NCBI GenBank assembly: GCA_913056245.1
Contig: CAJXME010000042.1
Coordinates: 1-8,166 of the forward strand
DNA: 8,166 bases
Direction of reading: 5' to 3'
From: an uncultured Alphaproteobacteria bacterium
Lineage (GTDB): Bacteria > Pseudomonadota > Alphaproteobacteria > Puniceispirillales > UBA1172
Position numbers and translations under genes: made by a program. The notes beneath the pieces were generated by a model. The model was not told where the DNA came from. It did not search any database and saw only the letters and a program-made list of their open reading frames with translations. This document shows, one piece after another, positions 1 through 7,239 of this stretch. Position 1 is the first letter of the stretch; each line of letters starts with the position of its first letter.

Positions 1-300
1 ATCGAGCGCGTCTTCAACGCTGATATTATCGCCGCCGCCTTTCAGCGCCACCACCATTTCAACTTCGTGATGAACATCGCTGGTTTCAGGCGGATACGGA
101 AACTCGCCAGAGGTATCGGCGTTTTGCGCGTTCTTTTGGAAGAAGAATGGTTCTTCGCGATTGGGATCGCCCCCCATCTCAATGGTATGGGCGGCGTAAT
201 TACGACCAATACAATAAATGCGGCGGATTGGAAAAACACCATCCGAATTGCGCACGGGCAGAACCGTCACCGCGGGTTGTTCAATAACATAAGTGGTCAT
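1..300 (-). CDS. Fumarylacetoacetate hydrolase (FAH) family protein, N-terminal 100 residues (partial)
   Basis: Reading the minus strand from the ATG at 300-298 gives 100 uninterrupted codons; the 3' end lies beyond the left edge. Residues 22-40 read VFPIRRIYCIGRNYAAHTI, followed by PFFFQKN (51-57) and HHEVEMVV (77-84). This is the usual opening of FAH-fold enzymes: an Arg-rich GRNYAAH strand, an FFxK segment, and the HxExE segment whose glutamates (here E79 and E81) bind the divalent metal. The family hydrolyses C-C bonds of beta-diketo acids such as fumarylpyruvate or acylpyruvates, or decarboxylates or hydrates related acids, in the cytoplasm. The sequence resembles fumarylpyruvate-hydrolase-like members, but the truncation prevents a substrate call. 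An AAGGAG ribosome site lies 10 bases upstream (complement of 311-316). The start is 23 bases after the stop of the upstream permease gene, so it is probably the last visible gene of the transporter operon. Family assignment is firm, exact reaction unknown. Confidence 0.88.
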   Translation of the reverse strand, partial: MTTYVIEQPAVTVLPVRNSDGVFPIRRIYCIGRNYAAHTIEMGGDPNREEPFFFQKNAQNADTSGEFPYPPETSDVHHEVEMVVALKGGGDNISVEDALD

Positions 301-323
301 GAGGTTTGTTCTCCTTCAGGGGG

Positions 324-1076
324 TTAACGTCGCGACGCGTAATAATCGACACGGCGTTCTAAATAAGCCAAAAACTCGGCTATGACAAAGGCTAGCGCGA
401 ACAATACGATCAGCACCGCCCAAAAATGTTTCATCAAGAAATTCGAGGCATAAAGTTCAAAGAGCGAGCCAAAGCCTACGATCGAAATCAGCAACTGGCC
501 AATAATCACGCCTTTCACCGCGCGGATAAAACCAATGCGAACACCGCCTAAAATTTCAGGCAGGGCCGCCCAGAAATAGATTTTGGTGAAAGCATCAAAA
601 GGCGACGCGCCAAAGGAATGCGCCATTTCCACCAAGGATCGATTGATCTGCATCACGCCAGCGCGCGAATTCAGCACAATAATCCAAATCGCAAACAGCG
701 CCGTGGTGATGATGATCGCTTTGATGCCAAAGCCAAACAGCACCATCAAAACCGGCACCAAGGCGGTTAGCGGCGCGCTCAAAAACAAATTCACCCAAGG
801 CAGCAGCAATTGATCAATGAGGCGGCTTTTGCCCATGAGAATGCCAACGGGCACGCCGATCACAATCGCCGATAACGTGCCAATTGAAAACGCGTGGGCG
901 GTTTCTTTCAACGCGGTGATGAAGGCTTTTGTACCGCCGATTTCAAGCAAGGTTGCAAAAATCGCAGACAATGGCGGCAGAAAAAACGTCAGTTCAATCT
1001 GGCCGATGAATTCCCACAACAGCCCCCAAAGAAGGAGCGATGACATATTCGGAAGTTTGATGCCAAAAACGGTCAT
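324..1076 (-). CDS. ABC transporter permease, TauC/SsuC type (second permease)
   Basis: A 250-residue integral membrane protein forming part of the inner-membrane channel of an importer for a small organic solute. About six hydrophobic segments are visible (roughly residues 12-28, 62-82, 100-116, 118-136, 185-203 and 217-237). Before the last pair comes the cytoplasmic EAA loop, residues 150-174 (EMAHSFGASPF then ALPEI), which docks on the ATPase. Length and layout fit the BPD_transp_1 permeases of the taurine/sulfonate/nitrate family. The ATG at 1076 lies 9 bases after the ATPase stop; no strong ribosome site is seen, so translational coupling is likely. An internal Met at residue 11 is a less likely start. 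It differs clearly from the other permease of this operon, so the channel is probably a heterodimer. Substrate cannot be read from the sequence. Confidence 0.93.
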   Translation of the reverse strand: MTVFGIKLPNMSSLLLWGLLWEFIGQIELTFFLPPLSAIFATLLEIGGTKAFITALKETAHAFSIGTLSAIVIGVPVGILMGKSRLIDQLLLPWVNLFLSAPLTALVPVLMVLFGFGIKAIIITTALFAIWIIVLNSRAGVMQINRSLVEMAHSFGASPFDAFTKIYFWAALPEILGGVRIGFIRAVKGVIIGQLLISIVGFGSLFELYASNFLMKHFWAVLIVLFALAFVIAEFLAYLERRVDYYASRR

Positions 1077-1085
1077 GACCCCACC

Positions 1086-1853
1086 CTATTCCACATAGGA
1101 GCGCAACGACGCCCAAATCCGATCGACAATATCAAGATATTCAGGATCGCGGCGGATATGATCGACATCTTTATCGCGGAAGCCTTGAGGGCGGATGATT
1201 TCCATCACCCGGCTAGGGCGCGGCAACAGAATGGCGATCTGATCCGAGACATAAACCGCTTCTTCAATCGAGTGGGTGACAAAAATAAAAGTCTTGTTTT
1301 CGTTCTGCACAAGCCCCAGCAAATCTTCCTGAAATTTACGGCGGGTTTGCTCATCCACGGCGGAGAATGGCTCGTCCATCAACAGCACTTGCGCATCGAC
1401 ACTCAAGGCGCGCGCCAAGCCCACACGCTGACGCATGCCGCCGGACAATTCATGGGGGAAACTATGCTCAAAGCCTGTCAGCCCCACTTCGGCGATGTAT
1501 TTTTCAGCGATCGCTTCACGTTCGGATTTCGGCACGCCGCGCAATTCCAAGCCAAAGGCAACGTTGCGAATGACGCTCGCCCAAGGCATCAGCGCGAAAT
1601 CCTGAAACACAAAGGCGCGATCCGGCCCCGGCGCTTTGACCACTTCACCATTGACCAAGACCTCACCGCTGGTGGCGGGGATCAGCCCCGCGATGATCTT
1701 GAGCAAGGTGGTTTTCCCGCATCCCGAAGGCCCCAAGAGCGATGTCAATTGACCACGCGGAAAGTCAAGGCTGAGGTCACGGAGGGCTTCGACCTCGCCA
1801 TAGTTTTTATAGACATTTCTTACCGTGACAGCGTTTTCAGAAGGGTTGGTCAT
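1086..1853 (-). CDS. ABC transporter ATP-binding protein, SsuB/TauB type
   Basis: A 255-residue cytoplasmic ATPase that powers the importer. All nucleotide-binding motifs are intact: Walker A GPSGCGKTT (41-49), Q-loop glutamine 84 in FVFQDFALMPW, signature LSGGMRQR (136-143), Walker B VLLMDEP (156-162) with catalytic E161, D-loop SAVD (164-167) and switch histidine H194 in FVTHS. The QDFALMPW stretch and the FSAVDEQTR segment are typical of the nitrate/sulfonate/taurine ATPase group. The C-terminal tail after about residue 215 (HIRRDPEYLDIVDRIW) is the short extension usual in this group. The ATG at 1853 has an AGGAAA-like ribosome site about 11 bases upstream. It sits between the two permease genes with 36- and 9-base gaps, as expected for one transcript. 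Transporter class is firm, substrate unknown. Confidence 0.96.
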   Translation of the reverse strand: MTNPSENAVTVRNVYKNYGEVEALRDLSLDFPRGQLTSLLGPSGCGKTTLLKIIAGLIPATSGEVLVNGEVVKAPGPDRAFVFQDFALMPWASVIRNVAFGLELRGVPKSEREAIAEKYIAEVGLTGFEHSFPHELSGGMRQRVGLARALSVDAQVLLMDEPFSAVDEQTRRKFQEDLLGLVQNENKTFIFVTHSIEEAVYVSDQIAILLPRPSRVMEIIRPQGFRDKDVDHIRRDPEYLDIVDRIWASLRSYVE

Positions 1854-1889
1854 CGAGTCAATTTCCTGGACGGTTCTATAGGTTAATGG

Positions 1890-2717
1890 TTAATCAGCGG
1901 CGAGCGATTTGCGGCTGCCGCGCAACAAATGGTTTTCGATGCGTTCCAAGACATTCAGAAACAGCACCGCAAGAATGATGATCGACGCGATGGCGGCATA
2001 CATGCTGGGGTAATCGGCAATCGATCGACTGTAGGTGATGATGTCACCCACACCGGTGGGGGTAATTTTCAATTCTGCGAGAATGGCGCCAATAAAACCC
2101 GCCGACACGCCAAGCCGAAGACCCGCAAAAATAATCGGGAAGGCGGAGGGCAAAATAATTTTCAGAATTACGTCACGCCGTGATCCCAAAAAAGCCTTGC
2201 CCATTTCGATCAGTGATGCAGGGGTGTTGCGCACCGCGCCGCCGGTATTCAGCACAATCACCGGCATCGCCATAATGCAGACCACAAAGACTTTGGACGT
2301 CAGCCCAATGCCGTAAGCCATCACCAAGAGCGGGATGAGCGCGGCCAATGGCGCGGTTTGCATCACCACAAAAATCGGCGAGACCAACCAGTCAAAGGCG
2401 CGGCTAAGCCCTATCCAAAGACCAAGGCCAATCCCCAAGACGGCGGAAATGAACACCCCGATCACCAGCGGCTTGAGGGTTTCGAGATAGGCGACAAACA
2501 TCGTGCCATCGATCAGCAATGCCCAGAAGGCGGCACAGGATTCGAGAAAAGTCGGAAAGGCAAAACTCACGGGGATTCGGCCAGCGATTTCCCAAGCGCC
2601 AAACACAATCAAGGCTGAACAAAGTTTCAAAAGATTTGCGCGGTGACGAGCCAGCATGACAAGAATCCGGTGGTTAAAGAAGACGTGACCAGCGAGGCAA
2701 AGCCCCGCTGATCGCAT
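1890..2717 (-). CDS. ABC transporter permease, TauC/SsuC type (first permease)
   Basis: A membrane permease of up to 275 residues and the first channel subunit after the binding protein. Hydrophobic segments appear at roughly residues 28-45, 83-104, 113-134, 141-159, 205-220 and 244-257. The EAA loop spans 171-194 (EMGKAFLGSRRDVILK then ILPSAFP) and keeps the glycine and the final LP typical of ATPase-contact loops. Start choice is uncertain. The ATG at 2717 gives an 11-base gap to the binding-protein stop but adds about 20 atypical residues (MRSAGLCLAGHVFF...). The ATG at 2657 gives a 255-residue protein beginning MLARHRANLLKL, which looks more like family N-termini. Neither start has a clear ribosome site. 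The outer start is reported for operon spacing. With the second permease it should form a heterodimeric pore. Confidence 0.92.
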   Translation of the reverse strand: MRSAGLCLAGHVFFNHRILVMLARHRANLLKLCSALIVFGAWEIAGRIPVSFAFPTFLESCAAFWALLIDGTMFVAYLETLKPLVIGVFISAVLGIGLGLWIGLSRAFDWLVSPIFVVMQTAPLAALIPLLVMAYGIGLTSKVFVVCIMAMPVIVLNTGGAVRNTPASLIEMGKAFLGSRRDVILKIILPSAFPIIFAGLRLGVSAGFIGAILAELKITPTGVGDIITYSRSIADYPSMYAAIASIIILAVLFLNVLERIENHLLRGSRKSLAAD

Positions 2718-2728
2718 GAGATGGAGGG

Positions 2729-3703
2729 TTACTTAACCGCCTTATTAAGCGGGGCAAAGTACCAGAAGTCATTCGGATCGAGGGAATTGATGTCGCCCTC
2801 AATCTGACCGGCTTTGGAATACCATTCCAGATCAGCCTTAGCCGCGACCATGCCGCCGCCATTGGGATCATAAAGACCGCCTTCAACCGCGTCGGTGAAG
2901 AAGCCGTCGAGGCCATTCAGCACTTCTTTCGGCAATTGACCGATCGGGCCATTCGGGTCAGTTTCACGCTTCACCATGGTTGGGTCTTTGTGCATGTCGC
3001 GATAAACGCTGACCAAAGCCTTCACGAAAATATCAATTGATTCTTCATTGGCTTTCATCCAGTCGAGATTAGCGAACAAGGCTTCATCGCTGGCGTCGAC
3101 TTCAAACATCGGCAGAACGTTAAACTTGTCGCCCTGCAATTTGACCAGTTTGTTTTTATTAGAAAGGTCAACAATGGTGGCGTCAGTCTGACCGGCGATC
3201 AGCGCCGCGATGCGGTTCGATGACCCCGGCACATAAGAACGCTTGCCAAATTTGATGTTCAGGCGATCTTCAATCACATTGGCGATCGAATCGGTGCCGC
3301 CGCCACGGGAATGCAGCATGATCGGCTCACCATCGAGATCATTCAGGCTGGAATATTTCTTTGATGAGACGGGGAAAAACTTCAATTTGGACATCTGGAA
3401 GATGATGCGAATCGGTGCTTTTGACCGCTGCATCACCGAATAAGGCGTGCCAAAGCCAATATCCATCTGACCACTCAAAATGGCTTGAATCGCCAGTTCT
3501 TCGTCGGAAAAGGCGGTCCATTCGTAATCCAGCCCCATGGCTTTCGCGCGATCAAGCGCCACGAAAATATGCGCCAGTTCATCCGATGGTGGTTCCGCCA
3601 AAGCGATCTTAATCTTCGCGGCATGAGCCGAATTGGCAAGGCCGACAAGCGTCAGAAAAATACTGACGATCGACAGGCTGATAAGTTGTTTTAGTTTACG
3701 CAT
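2729..3703 (-). CDS. Periplasmic substrate-binding protein, NMT1/SsuA-like
   Basis: A 324-residue secreted solute receptor for the ABC importer encoded downstream. Residues 1-28 form a classic Sec signal peptide: a basic start (MRKLKQ), a hydrophobic core, and AHA at 26-28 as the likely signal peptidase I site. There is no lipobox cysteine. The mature part begins with a beta strand (KIKIALAEPPSDELAHIF) and then shows NMT1/SsuA hallmarks: AIQAILSGQMDIGFGTPYSVM (about 73-93), a hinge strand (LDGEPIMLHSRGGGTDS), and IAALIAGQTDATIVDLS, where a bound ligand is usually contacted. The ATG at 3703 is well supported by GGGAGGAG 6 bases upstream (complement of 3710-3717), the strongest ribosome site in the operon, as expected for the most abundant component. 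It is the first gene of the minus-strand operon. Relatives bind sulfonates, nitrate, pyrimidine precursors, phthalate or other organic solutes, so the ligand is unresolved. Confidence 0.93.
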   Translation of the reverse strand: MRKLKQLISLSIVSIFLTLVGLANSAHAAKIKIALAEPPSDELAHIFVALDRAKAMGLDYEWTAFSDEELAIQAILSGQMDIGFGTPYSVMQRSKAPIRIIFQMSKLKFFPVSSKKYSSLNDLDGEPIMLHSRGGGTDSIANVIEDRLNIKFGKRSYVPGSSNRIAALIAGQTDATIVDLSNKNKLVKLQGDKFNVLPMFEVDASDEALFANLDWMKANEESIDIFVKALVSVYRDMHKDPTMVKRETDPNGPIGQLPKEVLNGLDGFFTDAVEGGLYDPNGGGMVAAKADLEWYSKAGQIEGDINSLDPNDFWYFAPLNKAVK

Positions 3704-3727
3704 CTTGCGCTCCTCCCTTGATCAGGT

Positions 3728-3756
3728 GGCAAGGGTCAAAACCTAATATCCTTGCC
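3728..3756. promoter_or_regulatory. Inverted repeat GGCAAGG / CCTTGCC upstream of the binding-protein gene
   Basis: Perfect 7-base arms at 3728-3734 and 3750-3756 flank a 15-base spacer, 24 bases before the binding-protein start codon. It could be an operator near the promoter of the minus-strand operon or a hairpin in its leader RNA. A TATAAC hexamer on the minus strand lies just upstream (complement of about 3761-3766) but has no convincing -35 partner. Arms of this length can occur by chance, so the functional call is weak. Confidence 0.3.
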
Positions 3757-3810
3757 GTTGTTATACCGATAGCGGCTGCCTTATGATGGGGTTTGCTAAT
3801 CGGGTTGGCT

Positions 3811-3847
3811 GGGGATGGTCGGATTTGGCCTCCCCAAATTTTTATTA
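3811..3847 (+). promoter_or_regulatory. 17-base palindrome and bulged GC stem followed by a T-rich run (candidate operator or terminator)
   Basis: The DNA ATTTGGCCTCCCCAAAT at 3823-3839 has perfect 6-base arms around a 5-base centre, the size and style of a FadR-subfamily operator. Overlapping it, GGGGA (3811-3815) plus GG (3817-3818) can pair with CC (3829-3830) plus TCCCC (3831-3835), with one bulged base, and is followed by AAATTTTTATTA. On the plus strand this resembles an intrinsic terminator that could stop antisense transcripts coming from the transporter side. Which role applies, if either, cannot be decided from sequence alone. Confidence 0.35.
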
Positions 3848-3864
3848 TCAAAGAAATTTATCCA

Positions 3865-3870
3865 TAAAAT
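3865..3870 (+). promoter_or_regulatory. Possible -10 element (TAAAAT) for the regulator gene
   Basis: TAAAAT at 3865-3870 matches the sigma-70 -10 consensus at five of six bases. A weak -35 (TTATTA, 3842-3847) lies 17 bases upstream. Transcription would start about 3877, exactly at the ATTGGTYAA repeat array, which would make the array a natural road-block or autoregulation site. The whole stretch is AT-rich, so chance matches are expected. Confidence 0.25.
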
Positions 3871-3875
3871 TTTAC

Positions 3876-3934
3876 ATTGGTCAAGCATTGGTTAAATTGG
3901 TTAAAATTGGTTAAAGTTGACCATCAAGGTTGGT
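3876..3934. promoter_or_regulatory. Helically phased ATTGGTYAA direct-repeat array, candidate operator for the adjacent GntR/FadR regulator
   Basis: ATTGGTCAA occurs at 3876-3884, and ATTGGTTAA at 3887-3895, 3896-3904 and 3906-3914. The start-to-start distances are 11, 9 and 10 bases, close to one DNA turn. A degenerate GTTGGTTTA follows at 3929-3937, and an oppositely oriented TTGACCAT at 3917-3924 mirrors the first repeat. ATTGGT is the half-site of FadR-subfamily operators such as the E. coli PdhR box (ATTGGTnnnACCAAT), and the next gene encodes a regulator of that subfamily. Read on the minus strand, the first repeat also supplies TTGACC, a possible -35 for the transporter operon. The repeats are directly visible; their role as operators is inferred. 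Confidence 0.55.
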
Positions 3935-3972
3935 TTATGCCATTGATGCCATGACGATTGGATGAGATCACG

Positions 3973-4662
3973 ATGAACAACAGAGGGCTTCTTTTGACTT
4001 CGACCATAGCCGCCACCACGCAATTAAGAGCTTGGCTTGCGCAACGCGAATTGCCCCCGGGGGGACGCCTGCCGCCGGAACGTGAACTCGCCGATATGCT
4101 GGGCGTCTCGCGCGGCGATTTGCGCAAAGCGCTGGCTGATCTTGAAAAGAAGGGTGAAGTTTGGCGGCATGTGGGCAAAGGCACATTCACCGGCAATAAG
4201 CCTGATCAGGATATCTCCCCCATCGCCGCGATCGCCGAAGAATCATCCCCCGTGGAAGTGATGAACGCGCGGCTGTTGATCGAGCCGCTCCTTTGCGGGC
4301 AAGCCGCGATCCACGCCACGGGCAGCGATCTGGAAAAACTCGATCAATGCCTGGTTGATCAACGCAAGGCCTCGACTTGGCGGCAATATGAGCATGCTGA
4401 CAATCAATTGCATCGCACCATTGCGGAAGCCTCCAGCAACACCGTCCTCTTGGCGTTGTTTGATCAATTGAACTCCATTCGGCGGGCGGTGGTCTGGGGG
4501 CGGATGCGCAACCAATCGACCCTTCCGCCGCAAGATCACCACAGTTTCAATCAGCATGAAGAGATTGTCGCCTCGATCCGTGACCGTGATCACGACAAAG
4601 CCGCCACCACCATGCAAAAGCATCTCGAAGACGTGCGCGATAAACTGCTCCGCTCCGCCTGA
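3973..4662 (+). CDS. GntR-family transcriptional regulator, FadR subfamily (FCD domain)
   Basis: A 229-residue DNA-binding regulator. The N-terminal winged helix-turn-helix spans about residues 16-75: LPPERELADMLGVSRGDLRKAL carries the recognition helix, and HVGKGTFTG is the wing. The C-terminal FCD ligand domain covers about 95-224. It shows the expected acid and histidine metal or ligand positions D143 and H147 (ADNQLH), H195 (QHEEIV) and H217 (QKHLEDV). Such proteins bind small carboxylates or acyl compounds and usually repress the genes beside them. The ATG at 3973 was chosen, with GGATGAG upstream as a modest ribosome site; an in-frame TTG at 3958 would add five residues and is less likely. 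The gene is divergent from the ABC/FAH operon and co-directional with the nitrile hydratase operon, so it may control either or both. The effector is unknown; a carboxylic acid would fit the neighbours. Confidence 0.93.
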   Translation: MNNRGLLLTSTIAATTQLRAWLAQRELPPGGRLPPERELADMLGVSRGDLRKALADLEKKGEVWRHVGKGTFTGNKPDQDISPIAAIAEESSPVEVMNARLLIEPLLCGQAAIHATGSDLEKLDQCLVDQRKASTWRQYEHADNQLHRTIAEASSNTVLLALFDQLNSIRRAVVWGRMRNQSTLPPQDHHSFNQHEEIVASIRDRDHDKAATTMQKHLEDVRDKLLRSA

Positions 4663-4786
4663 TCATCCTCTGCCATTCCGATAAGAAAGCCGCCATGCTT
4701 TTCGCTATTCACTGCGCTGCATCGGTGATACCGTTTTGATGCAATCTTGGCGCTGAGCCTCTTTTCATGATTTGGCGAGTCTGGCC

Positions 4787-5689
4787 ATGGCAAAACATAT
4801 CTCTTCCAACATATCCCCTATTGAAATAGCCATGGCCATGATGGTGCCGCTGGTTTGGGGGATGGGATTTGTTTTTGCCAAAGGCGCGATTGGGCATTTC
4901 CCGCCAATTTTGCTGATGGCCTTTCGGTTTTTGGTCACCGCGGCGGTGCTGGTTTGGTTCGCCCCCATCCCACGCGGTCATTTGAAGCAATTATTCGTCA
5001 TCGCGATTGTCGCCGCCGCCATTCAATACAGCCTGACCTTCACGGGGCTGAAAGGATTGGAAGCGGGGCTCGCGTCTTTGATCGTGCAGTTGGAAGTGCC
5101 TTTTCTGGTGCTCTTGGGCGCGGTTTTATTAAAAGAACAGCCCGGCTGGCGCAAATGGTTGGGCATCGCCATTTCTTTTTGCGGGGTCGGATTGATGAGC
5201 CAGCAAGATGAATTGAGCGGCAGTTTATTCTCCGTGATGCTGGTGATCTCCGGCTGTTTTGTCTGGGCGCTCGGCCAAGTCATGGTGCGGCGGCTGAAAG
5301 ACATTGAAGGCTTACAAGTCACGGCTTGGGTGGCGATTTTTGCCACGCCGCAATTATTCTTCATGTCATGGCTCTTTGAAGATGGGCAATGGGGCGCCAT
5401 CATCAACGCCGATGCCACCGTCTGGTGGACTGTCCTTTACCTTGGCTTGATCATGACCTGCTTTGGTTATTTCCTCTGGAATACGCTGATCCGCCGCCAT
5501 GATGTTGGCCGCGTCGCGCCGTTTTTATTATTATTGCCCTTGTTTTCCGTCATCGGCGGGGTGGTGTTTTTGGGCGAAGAGGCTAGTCTTGATAAACTGG
5601 CGGGTGGCGGGGTGATTTTGCTCGGCGTGGCGATCATCACCATCAAGCCTGATCTGTTTCGAAGGAGGCTTATGACCAATCATGGCTGA
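4787..5689 (+). CDS. EamA/DMT-superfamily inner-membrane transporter
   Basis: A 300-residue protein with about ten hydrophobic segments arranged as two tandem EamA repeats. Repeat one ends with the family motif LEVPFLVLLGAVLLKEQPGWRK, then a helix (LGIAISFCGVGLM). Repeat two ends with the matching LLPLFSVIGGVVFLGEE and LAGGGVILLGVAII. EamA proteins export or import metabolites such as amino acids and organic acids by secondary transport; no substrate can be assigned here. The ATG at 4787 is preferred, with a weak GGCGAG 7 bases upstream; an in-frame TTG at 4772 is the alternative. The stop overlaps the start of the acyl-CoA synthetase gene by 8 bases, so the two are surely co-transcribed. In this context it may move a nitrile, an amide or the derived acid, or excrete a by-product. 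That is inference. Confidence 0.92.
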   Translation: MAKHISSNISPIEIAMAMMVPLVWGMGFVFAKGAIGHFPPILLMAFRFLVTAAVLVWFAPIPRGHLKQLFVIAIVAAAIQYSLTFTGLKGLEAGLASLIVQLEVPFLVLLGAVLLKEQPGWRKWLGIAISFCGVGLMSQQDELSGSLFSVMLVISGCFVWALGQVMVRRLKDIEGLQVTAWVAIFATPQLFFMSWLFEDGQWGAIINADATVWWTVLYLGLIMTCFGYFLWNTLIRRHDVGRVAPFLLLLPLFSVIGGVVFLGEEASLDKLAGGGVILLGVAIITIKPDLFRRRLMTNHG

Positions 5690-7202
5690 GGCTGAATGGC
5701 TCGATAAGATTGCCGATCGCTTCCCCCATCGCCCCGCATTGGCGCGGGGACGGCACGTTGTGGCGAGTTTTTCCGCCTTAAGAACCCAAGCCGCGCAACT
5801 TGCTGATCTGCTCCAACAAATGGGCGCTCAAAAGGGCGACCGCATTGGCATTTTTGCCCAGAACACGCCCTCATTTATCACCACCTTATACGGCATCTGG
5901 TGGGCGGGGATGGTGGCGGTGCCGATCAACGCCAAATTGCACCCCGATGAATTGGCTTATATTCTGAACCACGGGGGCATCGCCCATCTCTTCGCCTCAA
6001 CCGACACCCAAGCGGCGGCGGAAGACGCCATCGCCAAGACCGATCACGCGGTTCAGCGCCATGATTTAGACGCGCTCGATGATCGAGTTGCCGCAATGAC
6101 GCCTGCCACGCGGCAAGATGTTGCCCCTGATGATCTCGCGTGGCTGTTTTACACCTCCGGCACGACAGGCCGCCCGAAAGGCGCGATGCTGACCTATCGC
6201 AATTTGGATGAAATGGCGCGCGGCTTTCTTGAAACCGTGGCGCCGGTTGCCCCAGCCGATTGCATCATCCACGCCGCCCCGCTTTCCCATGGCTCCGGGC
6301 TTTATGCTGTGCCTCATCTGCGGCAAGGCGCGTGTCAGGTGATCCCCGAAAGCGGCGGCTTTGATGTCGAGGAATTGGCCACACTGCTCGATCACTGGTC
6401 GGGGGTTTCGATGTTTGCCGCCCCCACCATGGTCAATCGTCTGGTGCGATCAGACGTCCAACTCACAGAAACCCAGCGCGCGCATTTGAAAGTCATCGTC
6501 TATGGTGGCGCGCCGATGTATGCCGAGGACGCGGAGCAAGCGCTCACCACCCTAGGCCCGAAATTGGCGCAAATCTATGGCCAAGGCGAAAGCCCCATGA
6601 CCATCACCTGCCTCAGCCGAGACGTCATCGCTGGCCGCGATCAGGCGCAATGGCGCGATCGGCTCGCGTCGGTGGGGGCAGCTTTTCCGCAAGTGAAACT
6701 GGCGGTCAAAACCGCAGACGGGGCGATCCAATTCAAGGAGGCGCAGGGCGAAGTCTTGGTGCGCGGCGAGGTGGTGATGAAAGGTTATTGGCAAGACCCA
6801 GAGGCCACCGCTACCGCGATCATCGATGGCTGGCTGCACACCGGCGATATTGGCCATATCGCGGGGGATGGCTATTTGACTTTGCTGGATCGTTCCAAAG
6901 ACCTGATCATTTCTGGCGGGGCGAATATCTACCCAAGAGAGGTTGAAGAAATCCTCCTCACCCATCCGGATGTGCAGGACGTCTCCGTGATTGGGCGGCC
7001 TGACCCCGATTGGGGAGAAGTGGTGGTCGCCTATTATACGGGCAAGGCGAAAGCGGCTGATCTTGATGCCCTCTGCCTTGAGCGCATCGCCCGCTTCAAA
7101 CGGCCAAAAGATTATGTCCAGATTGATCACTTGCCAAAAAGCAATTACGGCAAAGTCTTGAAATCATCCTTGCGGGAAATCGACGCCCATCGGCAAAAAT
7201 AA
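5682..7202 (+). CDS. AMP-forming acyl-CoA synthetase / acid-CoA ligase
   Basis: A 506-residue cytoplasmic ligase of the ANL superfamily that activates a carboxylic acid to acyl-AMP and then acyl-CoA. The core motifs are intact: P-loop [11 protein letters not shown] (157-167), adenine-pocket YGQGES (299-304), ribose-binding HTGD (386-389), hinge DRSKD (403-407) followed by [12 protein letters not shown] (411-422), and the C-terminal catalytic lysine K491 in NYGKVLK. The length is normal for the medium-chain/long-chain/malonyl-type ligases, and the substrate class cannot be read directly. The ATG at 5682 overlaps the transporter stop. An AGGAGG-like site at 5661-5668 lies 13 bases upstream, a long spacing that suggests coupling to translation of the upstream gene. 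Nitrile hydratase genes follow after a short gap. In characterised aldoxime/nitrile clusters (Pseudomonas chlororaphis B23, for example) an acyl-CoA synthetase consumes the acid released by the amidase, and the same role is likely here. Confidence 0.94.
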   Translation: MAEAEWLDKIADRFPHRPALARGRHVVASFSALRTQAAQLADLLQQMGAQKGDRIGIFAQNTPSFITTLYGIWWAGMVAVPINAKLHPDELAYILNHGGIAHLFASTDTQAAAEDAIAKTDHAVQRHDLDALDDRVAAMTPATRQDVAPDDLAWLFYTSGTTGRPKGAMLTYRNLDEMARGFLETVAPVAPADCIIHAAPLSHGSGLYAVPHLRQGACQVIPESGGFDVEELATLLDHWSGVSMFAAPTMVNRLVRSDVQLTETQRAHLKVIVYGGAPMYAEDAEQALTTLGPKLAQIYGQGESPMTITCLSRDVIAGRDQAQWRDRLASVGAAFPQVKLAVKTADGAIQFKEAQGEVLVRGEVVMKGYWQDPEATATAIIDGWLHTGDIGHIAGDGYLTLLDRSKDLIISGGANIYPREVEEILLTHPDVQDVSVIGRPDPDWGEVVVAYYTGKAKAADLDALCLERIARFKRPKDYVQIDHLPKSNYGKVLKSSLREIDAHRQK

Positions 7203-7239
7203 ACTGGACAGGATGGCGTTGATTTGCTTGCATAAAATC

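Noticed and set aside
1158..1886. Long plus-strand open frame (242 codons) opposite the ATPase gene
   Set aside because: It is a mirror of a gene with every ABC ATPase motif intact. The antisense translation shows no recognisable domain and is rich in His, Arg and Gln, as expected for a shadow frame.
3876..3914. Repeat array considered as a CRISPR array or origin iterons
   Set aside because: Units are only 9 bases with 0-2 base spacing and no cas or rep gene is nearby. The position in a divergent promoter region fits operators better.
4243..4623. Minus-strand open frame (126 codons) inside the regulator gene
   Set aside because: It lies entirely opposite the FCD domain, has no ribosome site and has no family-like sequence.
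4663..4786. Gap between regulator and EamA gene searched for a terminator or promoter
   Set aside because: No convincing hairpin with a T-run and no good -35/-10 pair was seen by eye, so it is unclear whether the regulator is co-transcribed with the downstream operon.
6552..7130. Minus-strand open frame (192 codons) inside the acyl-CoA synthetase gene
   Set aside because: It is antisense to the conserved C-terminal ligase motifs, and neither its translation nor its start region looks like a real gene.
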